Positions 16,249-26,662 are shown, counted from the first letter of the stretch. The stretch: 64,000 nucleotides of DNA from Luteococcus sp048595755 (GCF_048595755.1 NZ_CP184360.1:1364001-1428000); one strand, 5' to 3'. Numbers and translations are program-made. Notes: a model not told the origin generated them from the sequence alone.

Positions 16249-17186
16249 GCTGCAGCACGGGCTCCTGGCCGCAGGGCCATCCCGCTCTTCGCAACGGTCA
16301 CCGGCCCCGCATAGGTCGAGGCAGCCTGAGCGGTCCACCAGGAGTCCTCGGCACGGCCGGCAAGGTGGGACAGCACCAGCTGCCGGGCACCCGAGAGCGC
16401 GGCAACCCGGCCTGCATCGGCGGGCGTCGTGTGAGACTGCAGCTGGTGGTTCAGGAAGGCGCCCGAGAAGCCCTTGCCCCGGTAGAAGTCGATGTTCACG
16501 GCCTCGTGGACCAGCAGGTCGGTTTCGCGCGCCAGCTCGATCAGGGCGGGGGAGAAGGTGGTGTCCCCGGAAATGGTGACCGAGCCGTGCGCTGTCTCGA
16601 AGCGGTAGGCGTAGGCCGGGTGCACCGGCGGGTGGTCGACCGAGGTCGCATGCACGCGCACGTGGCTGTCCTCGAAGACGACGGTGGGGGCGTCGAAGGA
16701 GTCCTCGAGCTCCATTACCTCCAGGAGCCGTCCCAGCTCTGGGCGCCCCTCGTCCTGGATGCGAATGTCGAGGTCGTAGGAGAAGGCCTTGAGGATCGAG
16801 TCCACCAGTTCCCGGGAGCCCGCCAGCGACCCATCGGCCCGGCCGGTATCGGGACCGGGCCCGATCACGGGGACTGGAGACTCCAGCCCCTCGACCGGCC
16901 TGCCCCAGTTGAACAACAGATAGCTGGGCAGCTCTGCCACATGGTCCGAGTGCAGGTGGGTGATGAACATTCCGGCGAGTCGTTGTCCCCTCAGGCCCGC
17001 CTCGTGGGCTGCGCGAGTGCATCCGAGCCCGAAGTCCACCAGATAGAAACGGTCGTCGACCACGATCGCGGTGGCGATGCCGTTCTCGGGGCCGCGGATG
17101 GCAGGGCCGGCTGCAACACCGAGCGTGACCACGGTGAGGCCTCGGTGGGTTCCCAGGTCAAGGGGGTCGTTGCTGTGGCAGTGCAT
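16224..17186 (-). CDS. MBL-fold metallo-hydrolase
   Basis: The 320-residue protein has the metallo-beta-lactamase signature THLHSDH (about residues 92-98) for two metal ions, plus later ligands in SGDTTFSP and the SHLAG region. The overall pattern is closest to RNase Z/arylsulfatase-like hydrolases of small esters or lactones. The ATG at 17184-17186 follows AGGA. It shares a strand with the aldehyde dehydrogenase upstream (41-bp gap), so it may act on a ring-derived ester or lactone in that cluster. The substrate is not known. Confidence 0.8.
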   Translation of the reverse strand: MHCHSNDPLDLGTHRGLTVVTLGVAAGPAIRGPENGIATAIVVDDRFYLVDFGLGCTRAAHEAGLRGQRLAGMFITHLHSDHVAELPSYLLFNWGRPVEGLESPVPVIGPGPDTGRADGSLAGSRELVDSILKAFSYDLDIRIQDEGRPELGRLLEVMELEDSFDAPTVVFEDSHVRVHATSVDHPPVHPAYAYRFETAHGSVTISGDTTFSPALIELARETDLLVHEAVNIDFYRGKGFSGAFLNHQLQSHTTPADAGRVAALSGARQLVLSHLAGRAEDSWWTAQAASTYAGPVTVAKSGMALRPGARAAAQPSKDVE

Positions 17187-17227
17187 GGTTGTCCTAAGGG
17201 GGGGGTCGGTGGGATGGGTGGAGGTGG

Positions 17228-18610
17228 TCAGGGCAGGCAGTGGGGGCGCTCGCTGACCACCCGGGTCTCCAGGTAGTGCTCCAGGCCCCAGACGCCTCGT
17301 TCCCTGCCGACGCCGGACTGTCGCCATCCACCGAAGGGGGCATCCTGCTCAACCCGGGTGTGTTGGTTGATCCACACCGTGCCTGCCTCGATGTCTTCGG
17401 CCACGCTGCGCGCCCGCTCCAGGTCTGGGCTCCACACCGAAGCGCCCAGACCCCACTCCTGTTGATTGAGACGGGAGGTGAGCTCCTCGACATCGTCGTA
17501 GGCCACCACGGGCAGGGCGGCCCCGAACTGTTCCTCGCGGACCAGTGCAGCCTCGTCGTCGAGCCCGGTGATGATGGTCGGGGCCATGAAATGACCGGGC
17601 AGGTCGCAGCCACGACCCCCACCCACGACCCGGCGGCCACCGGAGGCGAGAGCCTGTTCCACCAGTTCCTGCACGGTGCGCAGCTGGGAGGCATTGTGCA
17701 TCGGACCCATGGTCGTCGACGGCTGGATTCCCTGGCCGATGACGAAACGCTGTGCCGCCACCGCCATGGCCTCGACCAGTTCATCCACGTGGTCCTTGGG
17801 AACATAGACGCGTTTCACTGCCATGCAGACCTGACCCGCATTGCGAAAGGCCGAGCGGACCAAGGCCTCGCTCGTGAACCGGGGGTCGGCGTCGGGCAGG
17901 ACGATCGCGGGGTCATTGCCGCCCAGCTCCATCGTCACGCGCTTCACCGTGGGGGCTGCTTGGGCCAGAATGCGGGTTCCCACGTCGGTGGACCCGGTGA
18001 AGGAGATCTTCCGGACCCGCGGGTGTTGGGCGAGGGCCACGTTGACGGTGCGGTCGCTGGAGGTGGCGCACTGCAGCACGCCCTCCGGCAGGTGCCGGGC
18101 CATCCTCTCCACGAGGGCGATGGTCGACAGTGGCGTGGTGGGTGAGGGCTTGGAGACCACCGTGCAGCCAGCAGTGAGCGCGGGGGCCAGCTTGACTAGC
18201 AGCAAGGAAATCGGGAAGTTCCACGGGGTGATCGTGCCGGTGACGCCCACCGGCAACCGGTCCACACGTACCCTGCGACCATCGCGGTCGGGCAGGGGTG
18301 TGGTGCGCTCCCAGTCCAGATCGGCGTAGTAGTCGAGCATGCCGGCCCCGACGAGGAATTCTCCTCGCGCCTCGGCCAAGGGCTTGCCTTGTTCCCGCGA
18401 CATCAGTGTTGCCAGCTCATCGACGTCCTGGCGGATCGCCTGGGCGCACTGCCGCAGGGCGTCCATGCGCGTCGCGTGTTCCTGGGCCCAAGGGCGCATC
18501 GCGGCAGAAGCACGCTCCACCATTCGGTCGACGTCTGCCGGGGAATGCTCCGGTGCCTGGCCCACCACATCCAGCGTGGCCGGGTCCAACACGTCGTAGT
18601 GCTGATTCAT
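17228..18610 (-). CDS. Aldehyde dehydrogenase (aromatic cluster)
   Basis: NAD(P)-dependent oxidation of an aldehyde to its acid. The 460-residue protein has the catalytic Cys in NAGQVCMAVK (about residue 260), the general-base Glu in MELGGNDP, and the nucleotide-binding FTGSTDVG. The N-terminus MNQHYDVLDPATLDVVGQA fits the start at 18610. The gene is divergent from an SDR-reductase-P450 operon. With the SDR it would complete an aryl alcohol to acid route, for example anisyl or coniferyl type. That substrate is inferred from context. Confidence 0.88.
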   Translation of the reverse strand: MNQHYDVLDPATLDVVGQAPEHSPADVDRMVERASAAMRPWAQEHATRMDALRQCAQAIRQDVDELATLMSREQGKPLAEARGEFLVGAGMLDYYADLDWERTTPLPDRDGRRVRVDRLPVGVTGTITPWNFPISLLLVKLAPALTAGCTVVSKPSPTTPLSTIALVERMARHLPEGVLQCATSSDRTVNVALAQHPRVRKISFTGSTDVGTRILAQAAPTVKRVTMELGGNDPAIVLPDADPRFTSEALVRSAFRNAGQVCMAVKRVYVPKDHVDELVEAMAVAAQRFVIGQGIQPSTTMGPMHNASQLRTVQELVEQALASGGRRVVGGGRGCDLPGHFMAPTIITGLDDEAALVREEQFGAALPVVAYDDVEELTSRLNQQEWGLGASVWSPDLERARSVAEDIEAGTVWINQHTRVEQDAPFGGWRQSGVGRERGVWGLEHYLETRVVSERPHCLP

Positions 18611-18725
18611 TTCCTGCCTCCGGTTTCTGCCCGCCGATTGGGGCTTGGCTGGCTCAAGGCTTCCAAAGGAGGCAGGCGACACTCGTCGGAACTTCTACTG
18701 AGTGGAAGATTGTGGGCCACTGCGC

Positions 18726-18741
18726 TGTGATGAACCGCACA
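18726..18741 (+). promoter_or_regulatory. Weak Crp/GlxR-like site in divergent promoter region
   Basis: TGTGA-N6-GCACA matches nine of ten fixed bases of the Crp-type consensus. It lies between the aldehyde dehydrogenase and SDR starts (18610 and 18836), where one site could serve both units. Weaker than the three other sites in this window. Confidence 0.35.
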
Positions 18742-18835
18742 CTGGAGCCGTTCACAAGGTCCAGGCCGTGTCTCCCGTCGATGCAGATGGGGCGAGCGGA
18801 TCAGCCCAGAACCACATCACGAGCGAGGAGTACAG

Positions 18836-19624
18836 ATGCTCAAGACTCAACCCAATCCCTTGGTGATCACCGGAGCAGCGTCGGGAATCGGTGCCGACAC
18901 CTGGCGTCGGCTGTCCTCGGCCGGTCACGAGCTGGTGGGCGTCGACCGGACTCCTGTCGAGGACTTTGCGGGACAGTTCATCGTGGGAGACCTGTCCACC
19001 GCTGAAGGAATCGCCGCGGTGGTGGAGCAGCTTCCAGAGCAGCTGGACGGCTTGGTCAACATCGCGGGAGTACCCGGCACGGCCCCGGTGGAGACCGTGC
19101 TCGCCGTCAACGTATTCGCGGTGCGTGACCTGACGTCGGCCTGTCTGCCCAGGATCACGGACGGAGGATGCGTGGTCAACCTCTCGTCATCCGTCGCCGA
19201 TGGCTGGCTTGACCACGCGACCGCGGTGCGCCAGCTGGCCTTCTGCTCCCGTGGCGACCTGCAACAGGCTCGCGAGTTGGTGGAAGATGCCGCCTATCTG
19301 TGGTCCAAGCGTGCTGTGCGCCTGCTCACCGAGCACTTCGCCGCACAACTGGTCGGTCGCCGTGTGAGGGTCACCTCCGTCAGCCCCGGGCCAGTGCAGA
19401 CCCCGATCCTGGACGACTTCCGACGTGACCATGGACAGGACAAGGTGAACGGGGCCGGGGAACTGCTTGGCCGATTCGGTAGTCCCGAGGACATCTCCGC
19501 CGTGGTGGAATTCCTGGTGAGCGAGCAGGGGTGTTGGGTCAACGGCACCGACATTCGTGTCGATGGTGGCCTGGCTGCTTGGCGGAACGAGCAGGCGGCT
19601 CGCGTGGCCGAGGAGCAGGCATGA
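18836..19624 (+). CDS. Coniferyl-alcohol-dehydrogenase-like SDR
   Basis: Short-chain dehydrogenase of 262 residues with cofactor motif TGAASGIG (residues 12-19), the NIAGVPGTAP loop, and catalytic YLWSK. A long insertion precedes YxxxK, as in 3-alpha-hydroxysteroid and coniferyl alcohol dehydrogenases. It would oxidise an aryl alcohol to its aldehyde with NAD(P). It starts an operon with the VanB-type reductase (ATGA overlap at 19621-19624), a P450 and a transporter. Family placement is from remembered sequence patterns. Confidence 0.8.
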   Translation: MLKTQPNPLVITGAASGIGADTWRRLSSAGHELVGVDRTPVEDFAGQFIVGDLSTAEGIAAVVEQLPEQLDGLVNIAGVPGTAPVETVLAVNVFAVRDLTSACLPRITDGGCVVNLSSSVADGWLDHATAVRQLAFCSRGDLQQARELVEDAAYLWSKRAVRLLTEHFAAQLVGRRVRVTSVSPGPVQTPILDDFRRDHGQDKVNGAGELLGRFGSPEDISAVVEFLVSEQGCWVNGTDIRVDGGLAAWRNEQAARVAEEQA

Positions 19625-20595
19625 CCGCCCAGCGTGCGCCCCGCGCCGAGGAGACGCTGGAGGTCCGGGTCCAGCGTTGTGAGGAGTTGGCCACCGGGGT
19701 GCGTCGGCTGACCTTCGAGCGGACCGATGGGGTCGACTTCCCTGCCTGGGAGCCCGGATCGCACGTGGACGTCATTATGCCCGACCACGTGCGCCAGTAT
19801 TCGATCTGTTCCTCACCCGGTCAGCGGGGGCAACTGCAGGTCAGCGTCCTGCACGTGCCCGAATCCCGTGGCGGTTCAGCCTGGGTCCACGAGGAACTGC
19901 GTGAGGGCGAAGTGCTCAGGATCTCTGCGCCACGCAACAACTTCGTCTTCCAGGATTCCCGCAGGTATCTCTTCATCGCCGGGGGGATCGGCATCACCCC
20001 GATCATTCCCATGATCGAGCGGGCAGCGGAACTGGGGAAGGAATGGTCCTTGGTCTACTGCGGGCGTTCTCGTTCGACGATGGCCTTCCTGTCCGAACTC
20101 GAGGATCGCCATCCCGAGCGGGTCACGGCATACCCGTCCGACGAGACGGGCCGGGTCAACCTCGAGGACCATCTGGCGTTGCCCCGGGCAAAGATGCTCA
20201 TCTATGCCTGCGGGCCCACCGGTCTGGTCGAGGAGATCGAGGACTGGGCCCGAGGCTGGCCCCCGGGTGTGCTGCACACGGAGCGCTTCTCGGCTGCGGC
20301 GCTGGATGCTGGTGCCAGCATGGAGCCCTTCGAGGTGGAGCTGGTCCGCAGCGGTCGCACCGTCGAGGTGGCCACGAACCAGACGGTGCTGGAGGCACTG
20401 GAATCTGTTGGCACGCGCGTCCTGTCCTCCTGCCGGGCCGGAGTCTGCGGCACCTGTGAGACCGAGGTGCTCACGGGGGAGGTGGACCACCGTGACGTGG
20501 TGCTCTCGCCGACCGAACAGCAGGCCAACCAGTCGATGATGGTCTGCGTTTCCCGGGCTGCCAACGGTTGCCGCCGCCTGCGCCTCAACCTGTGA
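19621..20595 (+). CDS. VanB/phthalate-dioxygenase-reductase type oxidoreductase
   Basis: A one-piece electron-transfer chain of 324 residues: flavin domain (RQYSICSS, about residues 58-65), NAD domain (GGIGITPIIPM, about 121-131), and a C-terminal plant-type [2Fe-2S] domain with SCRAGVCGTCETEV and a further Cys near residue 312. It would pass electrons from NAD(P)H to the P450 encoded directly after it. Pairing this reductase type with a CYP199-like P450 is unusual, because characterised CYP199A enzymes use a separate ferredoxin and reductase. It could instead serve a Rieske oxygenase, but none is in the window. Confidence 0.88.
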   Translation: MTAQRAPRAEETLEVRVQRCEELATGVRRLTFERTDGVDFPAWEPGSHVDVIMPDHVRQYSICSSPGQRGQLQVSVLHVPESRGGSAWVHEELREGEVLRISAPRNNFVFQDSRRYLFIAGGIGITPIIPMIERAAELGKEWSLVYCGRSRSTMAFLSELEDRHPERVTAYPSDETGRVNLEDHLALPRAKMLIYACGPTGLVEEIEDWARGWPPGVLHTERFSAAALDAGASMEPFEVELVRSGRTVEVATNQTVLEALESVGTRVLSSCRAGVCGTCETEVLTGEVDHRDVVLSPTEQQANQSMMVCVSRAANGCRRLRLNL

Positions 20596-20624
20596 CCAGC
20601 ACACCACTTTGTGAGGAGACCCAC

Positions 20625-21824
20625 ATGATCACCAACACCACGGCACCCGTCACCGACATCGATCCCTTCTCCTTGGAATCGATCACCAATCCCCATCCGA
20701 TGAACGCGCGGCTGCGCGAACTCGGCCCGGTCTTCTGGGTGGAGAAATACCAATGCTTCGGCGTGGCCCGGCACGACTGGGTCTACGAGATCCTCACCGA
20801 CTTCGAGACCTACATCTCGGGTGGTGGCGCTGGCCCCAATGACATCCGGCAGGATCCCGAATGGCGTCCTCCGTCGATCCTCGAGTCCGATCCGCCCACG
20901 CATACGGCCATGCGTCGTGCCCTCACCGGCGTGATCAACCCGGCCAAGATGAGGCAGCTTCGCGGCGGCTTCGAGCAGCATGCCCACGAGCTGGGGGACA
21001 GCTTGTTGGAGGAGGCACAGGTGGATGGCATCAAGGACATCGCCGAGCCCTATCCCCTGAAGGTCTTCCCCGACGCCGTCGGGCTTCGGCCCTCCGGCCG
21101 CGAGAACCTGTTGCCCTACGGGTCGATGGTCTTCAATGCCTTCGGTGCGGACAACCAGATCAGGCAGGAGGCCTTCCGCGAGGGGGAGAAGGTGTCCGCC
21201 TGGATCATGGAATCCTGCGCGCGGGAGAACCTCTCCGAGACCGGCCTGGGGGCCGAGATCTGGGCCGCCGCGGAACAGGGCCTGGTCTCACCTGAACAGG
21301 CGACCTTGTTGGTCCGGGCGCTGCTCAGCGCCGGGGTGGACACGACGGTCTTCGGGATCGGCAACACGCTCTACTGCCTGGCCAGCAACCCAGACCAGTG
21401 GGAAGCGCTGCGAGCTGAACCACAGCTCGCGAAGTTCGCCGTTGACGAGGCCCTGCGCGTGGAATCCCCCTTCCAGAAGTTCCACCGCACCGTCGCCGTC
21501 GACACCCAGATCGAAGGTGTCGAGATCCCCGCGGGCGCCAAGGTGCTGGTCTTCCTCGGCGCCGCGAACCATGATCCGGACAAGTGGGGAGCCGATGCCG
21601 GTTCCTTTGACCTGCAGCGTTCGGCGTCGGGTCACGTGGCCTTCGGCATGGGCCTGCACCAGTGCGTGGGCCAACCGATTGCCCGGTTGGAGATCGAGCT
21701 GGTGCTGACGGCCCTTGCCACTCGCTTCGAGCGGATCGAGCTGGCTGGTGATCCCGTGCCCTGGATCCACAACGTCCTTCGCGGCTGGGAACGCCTGCCG
21801 CTCTCGCTGACTCGCGCAGCCTGA
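20625..21824 (+). CDS. Cytochrome P450, CYP199-like (4-methoxybenzoate type)
   Basis: The 399-residue protein has the haem motif FGMGLHQCVGQPIARLE with Cys347 and the I-helix LLVRALLSAGVDTTVFG. Stretches such as EWRPPS, YPLKVFPDAVGL, LLPYGSMVFNAFG and NVLRGWERLPL closely resemble what I remember of CYP199A, which binds para-substituted benzoates and O-demethylates 4-methoxybenzoate to 4-hydroxybenzoate. The Arg and second Ser of the I-helix carboxylate pocket (R-x-L-L-S) are kept. An Ser one residue after Arg is Ala here, so specificity may differ. The product would feed PobA. GAGGAG precedes the ATG. Confidence 0.85.
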   Translation: MITNTTAPVTDIDPFSLESITNPHPMNARLRELGPVFWVEKYQCFGVARHDWVYEILTDFETYISGGGAGPNDIRQDPEWRPPSILESDPPTHTAMRRALTGVINPAKMRQLRGGFEQHAHELGDSLLEEAQVDGIKDIAEPYPLKVFPDAVGLRPSGRENLLPYGSMVFNAFGADNQIRQEAFREGEKVSAWIMESCARENLSETGLGAEIWAAAEQGLVSPEQATLLVRALLSAGVDTTVFGIGNTLYCLASNPDQWEALRAEPQLAKFAVDEALRVESPFQKFHRTVAVDTQIEGVEIPAGAKVLVFLGAANHDPDKWGADAGSFDLQRSASGHVAFGMGLHQCVGQPIARLEIELVLTALATRFERIELAGDPVPWIHNVLRGWERLPLSLTRAA

Positions 21825-21862
21825 CAACCAGACCACGTCGAATCCCCACAAGGAGGCATGCC

Positions 21863-23299
21863 ATGTCTGACACCCATGTCCGCGGCGTCAACGATGATGC
21901 CGCGGCCAACCCGGCACTCTGGTCGCCCCGCAAGAGAAACCGCTACGCGTGGGTGATCACGCTGCTGCTGACGCTGTTGATGATGCTCAACTGGGCCGAC
22001 AAGGCCGTGATGGGGCTCGCTGCAGTACCCATCATGAAGGAGATGGGCATCACGCCCGAGCAGTTTGGCTTGGTGAGCTCCGGCATGTTCCTGGCCTTCA
22101 CGATCTCCCAATTGCTGGTGGCTCCGCTGTCCACCAAGCTGCCAAGCCGCTGGATGATCCTGGCCATGTGTGCGATCTGGGCGATCTCCAACTTGCCCGT
22201 GGTCATCTTCGCGACGCTGCCGGCCCTGTGGGTCTCGCGACTCCTGCTCGGTGCGGGCGAGGGCCCCTATGCGCCCTTGTGCATGCACAGCGTCTACAAG
22301 TGGTTCCCGACCAAACGCGGGGCCACGCCAGCGGCCATCGCATCGTCCGGAGTCACCATCGGAATCGTGGCCTTTGCCCCCATCCTGGCCTTGCTGATCA
22401 GCTCCTTCGGCTGGAAGGTGGCCTTCTTGAGCCTGTCGGGCGTGGGGCTCGTCTGGGGCGTGGTGTGGATCTTGGTGGGCAAGGACGGCCCCTACACCTC
22501 ACTGGCGGCAGAACGAGAGATCGAGGGGCCGGATGCTGCAGATCAGAGCGTTCCGCCACTGGCAGAGGAGCCGGTGCCCTTCCTGCGCTCCATCCTCAAC
22601 CCGACGTGGTTCTTCGCGGTGCTGGTCTCCTTCTTCGGCTACTGGGCCTTCGCCATGTGCACTTCGTGGGGGCCGGCCTACTTCGAGACAGTCCTGGGCT
22701 ACTCCAGGCAGGCTGCAGGCAGCATGATCGCCCTGCCGGCAGCATGGGGTTTCATCTGCACCATCGCCCTCAGCAATCTCACCCAGCGCCTGGACCTCAA
22801 GGGTGTGCCAACGCGGTGGGCGCGGGGGCTGGTGGTGGGGCTGGCCGGTTTGCTGGCAGGTGCCTGCCTGGCTGCGTCGACCTTCGTGACAAGTCCTGTG
22901 CTGGCCTTGGTCCTGCTCTCGGTTGGCTTTGGGACTGCACCCGCCCTGTTTGCGGTGACCTACCTGATCGTCGGGGAACTGACCACGATCGCGCAGCGAC
23001 CGGCCCATCTGAACGTCGCCAATGCCGGCCTGTCGTTGGGAGGCGTGGTGGCTCCTGCGGTCGCAGGATTCCTGATCGGGGCTGCCAGCACGCCCGCCGA
23101 CGGTTACGTCAGTGCTTTTCGGTGGACCGGGGTGCTGCTTGCGGCCGCTGGGCTGGGCTGCCTAGTCTTCGTCAACCAGCAGCGAGAGCAGCGCAAGCTC
23201 GGTCTGCTGGCCCAAGGCGAGGAGCCCCACCTCGAGGTGGCGACGGAGAAGGAGACCAGTGGCGGGCAACACGTCACGGCCGGGCATCAGTCAGGCTGA
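21863..23299 (+). CDS. MFS transporter, anion:cation symporter-like
   Basis: A 478-residue protein with about 12 membrane helices in two halves. It has a D-rich loop motif near NWADKAVMGLAAVP and a central soluble loop (about 205-230). It resembles the ACS branch of the major facilitator superfamily, whose members import organic or aromatic acids with protons. Sitting directly after the P450, it is the likely importer of the aromatic substrate. Its last 41 bp overlap the IclR regulator gene, which suggests coupled expression. Confidence 0.82.
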   Translation: MSDTHVRGVNDDAAANPALWSPRKRNRYAWVITLLLTLLMMLNWADKAVMGLAAVPIMKEMGITPEQFGLVSSGMFLAFTISQLLVAPLSTKLPSRWMILAMCAIWAISNLPVVIFATLPALWVSRLLLGAGEGPYAPLCMHSVYKWFPTKRGATPAAIASSGVTIGIVAFAPILALLISSFGWKVAFLSLSGVGLVWGVVWILVGKDGPYTSLAAEREIEGPDAADQSVPPLAEEPVPFLRSILNPTWFFAVLVSFFGYWAFAMCTSWGPAYFETVLGYSRQAAGSMIALPAAWGFICTIALSNLTQRLDLKGVPTRWARGLVVGLAGLLAGACLAASTFVTSPVLALVLLSVGFGTAPALFAVTYLIVGELTTIAQRPAHLNVANAGLSLGGVVAPAVAGFLIGAASTPADGYVSAFRWTGVLLAAAGLGCLVFVNQQREQRKLGLLAQGEEPHLEVATEKETSGGQHVTAGHQSG

Positions 23300-24029
23300 A
23301 CGAGTGGTGCAGATCCTGCGCACCTTCGACCAGCAACACCGGCGGCAGACCTTGACCCAGGTCTGCCGCCGGTCTGGCATTCCCCTGGCGACCTGCCACC
23401 GCATGCTGCGCGAGATGTCACGGCTCGGACTGGTGGCCCAGCAGCAGGACGGGCAGTTCACGATCGGTCATCTCGTCTGGGAGCTCGGCATGCTCTCGCC
23501 AGTGCAACGCGGCCTGCGACAGGTTGCTGCTCCCTTCATGCAGGACCTGCTCGCTGCGACGCGCCAGATCGTCAACCTCTTCGTGCTGGACACCGATCGT
23601 GCGCTGCTGGTCGAACGCATCTCCGGGTCTGCGGTGGGGGACCCGTTCGCGGTGCCGGGTGATCGTCTGCCGCTGCACACCAGTGCTGCTGGGAAGATCT
23701 TCCTCGCGCACGGGGCCTTGGGGGAGGACCCACTGCGCGTCCTGGCGCTGACTCCAGAGACACGACGTTCCATTGCGCATCCGTCGCGTCTGCAGGAGGA
23801 ACTTGACCTCGTCGGCCAACGAGGTTGGGCCACGACAGCCGAAGAACAGGTGGATGGGGCGTGGGGGCTGGCCGTTCCTGTCTTCGGCTTCAACGGAGAG
23901 GTGCTGGCTGCTCTGGGGATCGTGACCGTCTCCCCGCTGGAGGACCCGAATCGAGTGGTGCCGGCCCTCAAGGTGACGTCGGCGGCCATCTCTCGGGCCA
24001 TGGTTGGTCAACAGATGCGCGAGAACTAG
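23259..24029 (+). CDS. IclR-family transcriptional regulator
   Basis: The 256-residue protein has an N-terminal winged helix (SQAERVVQILRTFD, then GIPLATCHRMLREMSRLGLV, residues 11-65) and a C-terminal effector domain containing RLPLHTSAAGKIFLA. IclR proteins commonly control aromatic pathways, binding the substrate or an intermediate. The GTG start at 23259 lies inside the transporter gene and follows GGAGA. It probably regulates the SDR-reductase-P450-transporter operon that it ends, and perhaps the divergent aldehyde dehydrogenase. Confidence 0.88.
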   Translation: MAGNTSRPGISQAERVVQILRTFDQQHRRQTLTQVCRRSGIPLATCHRMLREMSRLGLVAQQQDGQFTIGHLVWELGMLSPVQRGLRQVAAPFMQDLLAATRQIVNLFVLDTDRALLVERISGSAVGDPFAVPGDRLPLHTSAAGKIFLAHGALGEDPLRVLALTPETRRSIAHPSRLQEELDLVGQRGWATTAEEQVDGAWGLAVPVFGFNGEVLAALGIVTVSPLEDPNRVVPALKVTSAAISRAMVGQQMREN

Positions 24030-24060
24030 GGGACGAAGCCGGTCTGCCCGCCCCCGTGAG

Positions 24061-24912
24061 TCACTGTTGGCCCGCCCGGCGCCCCAGCATGCCTGCCACC
24101 GGCAGCAGCACGGCCAGAGCCATGAAACCGCTCAGCACCACGCAGGTGACTGCAGCGGATCCTGGAAGGTTGGTCGAAGCCACCAGTGTTCCCGCAGCCA
24201 TGTTCCGCTGGGAGACCGACAGTGCCACGCTCAGCCCCGGGACCCCCAGCATCGATCCCAGCAACCAGCCGGTGGCGCAGGTCAGCACGATCATGCCGGT
24301 GATTGCGACGATTGCGAGGGTGGTGGCAAGTTGTGCGATCTCCCGGTGGTCTGCCACTGCCTGGTTGACGAGCATGACGACCATGGACACCCGTGCCAGT
24401 CGACCCACCGCGGGAGCCGAGGCCTCGGCCAGTCGCGGCGCCTTGTACGCGATGACGGAACCGGCAACGAGCGGAAAGACCATCGTCCAGAAGAGCAAGA
24501 GCGCCAGGTCTGCCGGGTTCACGTCCATCCCGGACAGAAGCCGGGGGAGGATGGTGGGCAGGAAGACCGTCGTGGACACCAAGCTGGTGAGCATCAATCC
24601 CGAGGCCACGCTCATGCTGGCACCGGCCAAGGCAGACAGTTGCAGGGAGAAGGGAGCGCCGGCGGCGCAGGCCAAGGTGACCAGCCCGCTGCGCACCTCG
24701 GGGCTGACGGGGAGTGCTGCGCACAGGCCCAGGGCGATCAGCGGAGCAAGAACGAAGTTGCCCACCAGTGCAGCCAGCATGAGTCGCCCACGGCGGATCG
24801 GGGCCAGGATTTCCCGTGGGGTGAACTGCAGGCCGACGGAGGCGGTGCTGGCCACGGCGAACAGCGGCACCACGAGAGTGGCGACCATCCCGGTCAACTG
24901 GTGGATGGTCAT
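24061..24912 (-). CDS. Bile acid:sodium symporter (BASS)-like membrane protein
   Basis: A 283-residue protein with eight or more hydrophobic helices and no signal peptide. The pattern GAPFSLQLSALAGASMSVASGLM in the first half and the SQRNMAAGTLVAS segment resemble the crossover helices of BASS-family sodium-coupled organic anion transporters. It overlaps the DUF202 gene upstream by ATGA, so three genes form one unit. The substrate is unknown; organic or aromatic acids are plausible from location only. Confidence 0.72.
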   Translation of the reverse strand: MTIHQLTGMVATLVVPLFAVASTASVGLQFTPREILAPIRRGRLMLAALVGNFVLAPLIALGLCAALPVSPEVRSGLVTLACAAGAPFSLQLSALAGASMSVASGLMLTSLVSTTVFLPTILPRLLSGMDVNPADLALLLFWTMVFPLVAGSVIAYKAPRLAEASAPAVGRLARVSMVVMLVNQAVADHREIAQLATTLAIVAITGMIVLTCATGWLLGSMLGVPGLSVALSVSQRNMAAGTLVASTNLPGSAAVTCVVLSGFMALAVLLPVAGMLGRRAGQQ

Positions 24913-25238
24913 GCCAGCAACACCAACAGGCCGCTGAGACCGAGCAGGAAGGTGGCCGCACCCAACAGGTGGACCAGCGGCAGGCAGTCTGAACCCGTGA
25001 CGGCCTCGATCCCGTGGAGAGTACGTCGATGGCTCCGTGACAAGGACAGCCGCACTGTGATGACCGCGAGGGCGGAGAGGATGACCAGGAGCAGGATGGT
25101 GGGTGGGCCTTGGCTGAGCCACCGGAGCATCAGGCAAGCCACACCAAGATGGGCGAGCAGGGTGCGCTCCCAGGCCAAGGTCGTCCGCTCCGGTTGCAGG
25201 CCGGTGTCAGTGCGCGGCGACCACTGCGGATGACTCAC
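24909..25238 (-). CDS. DUF202 membrane protein
   Basis: The 109-residue protein has the DUF202 hallmark ERTTLAWERTLLAHLGV (residues 17-33) followed by two further helices. The family's role is unknown. The start is GTG, overlapping the stop of the upstream DUF202 gene (25235-25238). Confidence 0.8.
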   Translation of the reverse strand: MSHPQWSPRTDTGLQPERTTLAWERTLLAHLGVACLMLRWLSQGPPTILLLVILSALAVITVRLSLSRSHRRTLHGIEAVTGSDCLPLVHLLGAATFLLGLSGLLVLLA

Positions 25239-25615
25239 AGCAGATGCCCCACGAAGACCCCGAGCGCAATCGCGACGCCGAATGCTAGCACTGCGCCGAT
25301 CCAGGGGAGTGGAAGAGGGCGGTCCTGCCGCATGGCTCGCTCGATCTGGGCCCAGCGGACGGTGGCACTCACGGCCAGGAGCATCCCGGTGCCGAGCAGG
25401 GCAGCGACCAAGGCGGTCCTGGTTCCCTGGGGGAATGCCTCGCCAGCGAAGGCCTCCAGTCCTACCCCGCCTGCAAACAGGGCCAGGGAGGTTCGGACCC
25501 AGGCGAGGAAGGTTCGTTCATTGGCCAACGAGAACCTCGGATCTGGTTCCTGGCCGTCCCCAAGGATCAACAACGACACCCCTTGGCGTCGTGGGCGTGC
25601 ATCCGCGTCAACCAT
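25235..25615 (-). CDS. DUF202 (YidH-like) membrane protein
   Basis: The 126-residue protein has DPRFSLANERTFLAWVRTSL (residues 25-44), the YidH/DUF202 signature, then three membrane helices. Tandem DUF202 genes of unequal type, as here, are common, and the pair may form one complex. It leads the three-gene unit that ends with the BASS-like symporter. Confidence 0.83.
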   Translation of the reverse strand: MVDADARPRRQGVSLLILGDGQEPDPRFSLANERTFLAWVRTSLALFAGGVGLEAFAGEAFPQGTRTALVAALLGTGMLLAVSATVRWAQIERAMRQDRPLPLPWIGAVLAFGVAIALGVFVGHLL

Positions 25616-25719
25616 GCAGCCGAGGGTAGGAAGACGGCCGAGCCACCGGGGCGAAGGCTTTCACTCAGCGGTAGTCCTCGGGTGGGACGGTGTGGTTTGC
25701 GGACCGATAGGCTCCGGGC

Positions 25720-26646
<927 letters not shown>

Positions 26647-26662
26647 GCTGGCCAATCGTCTT

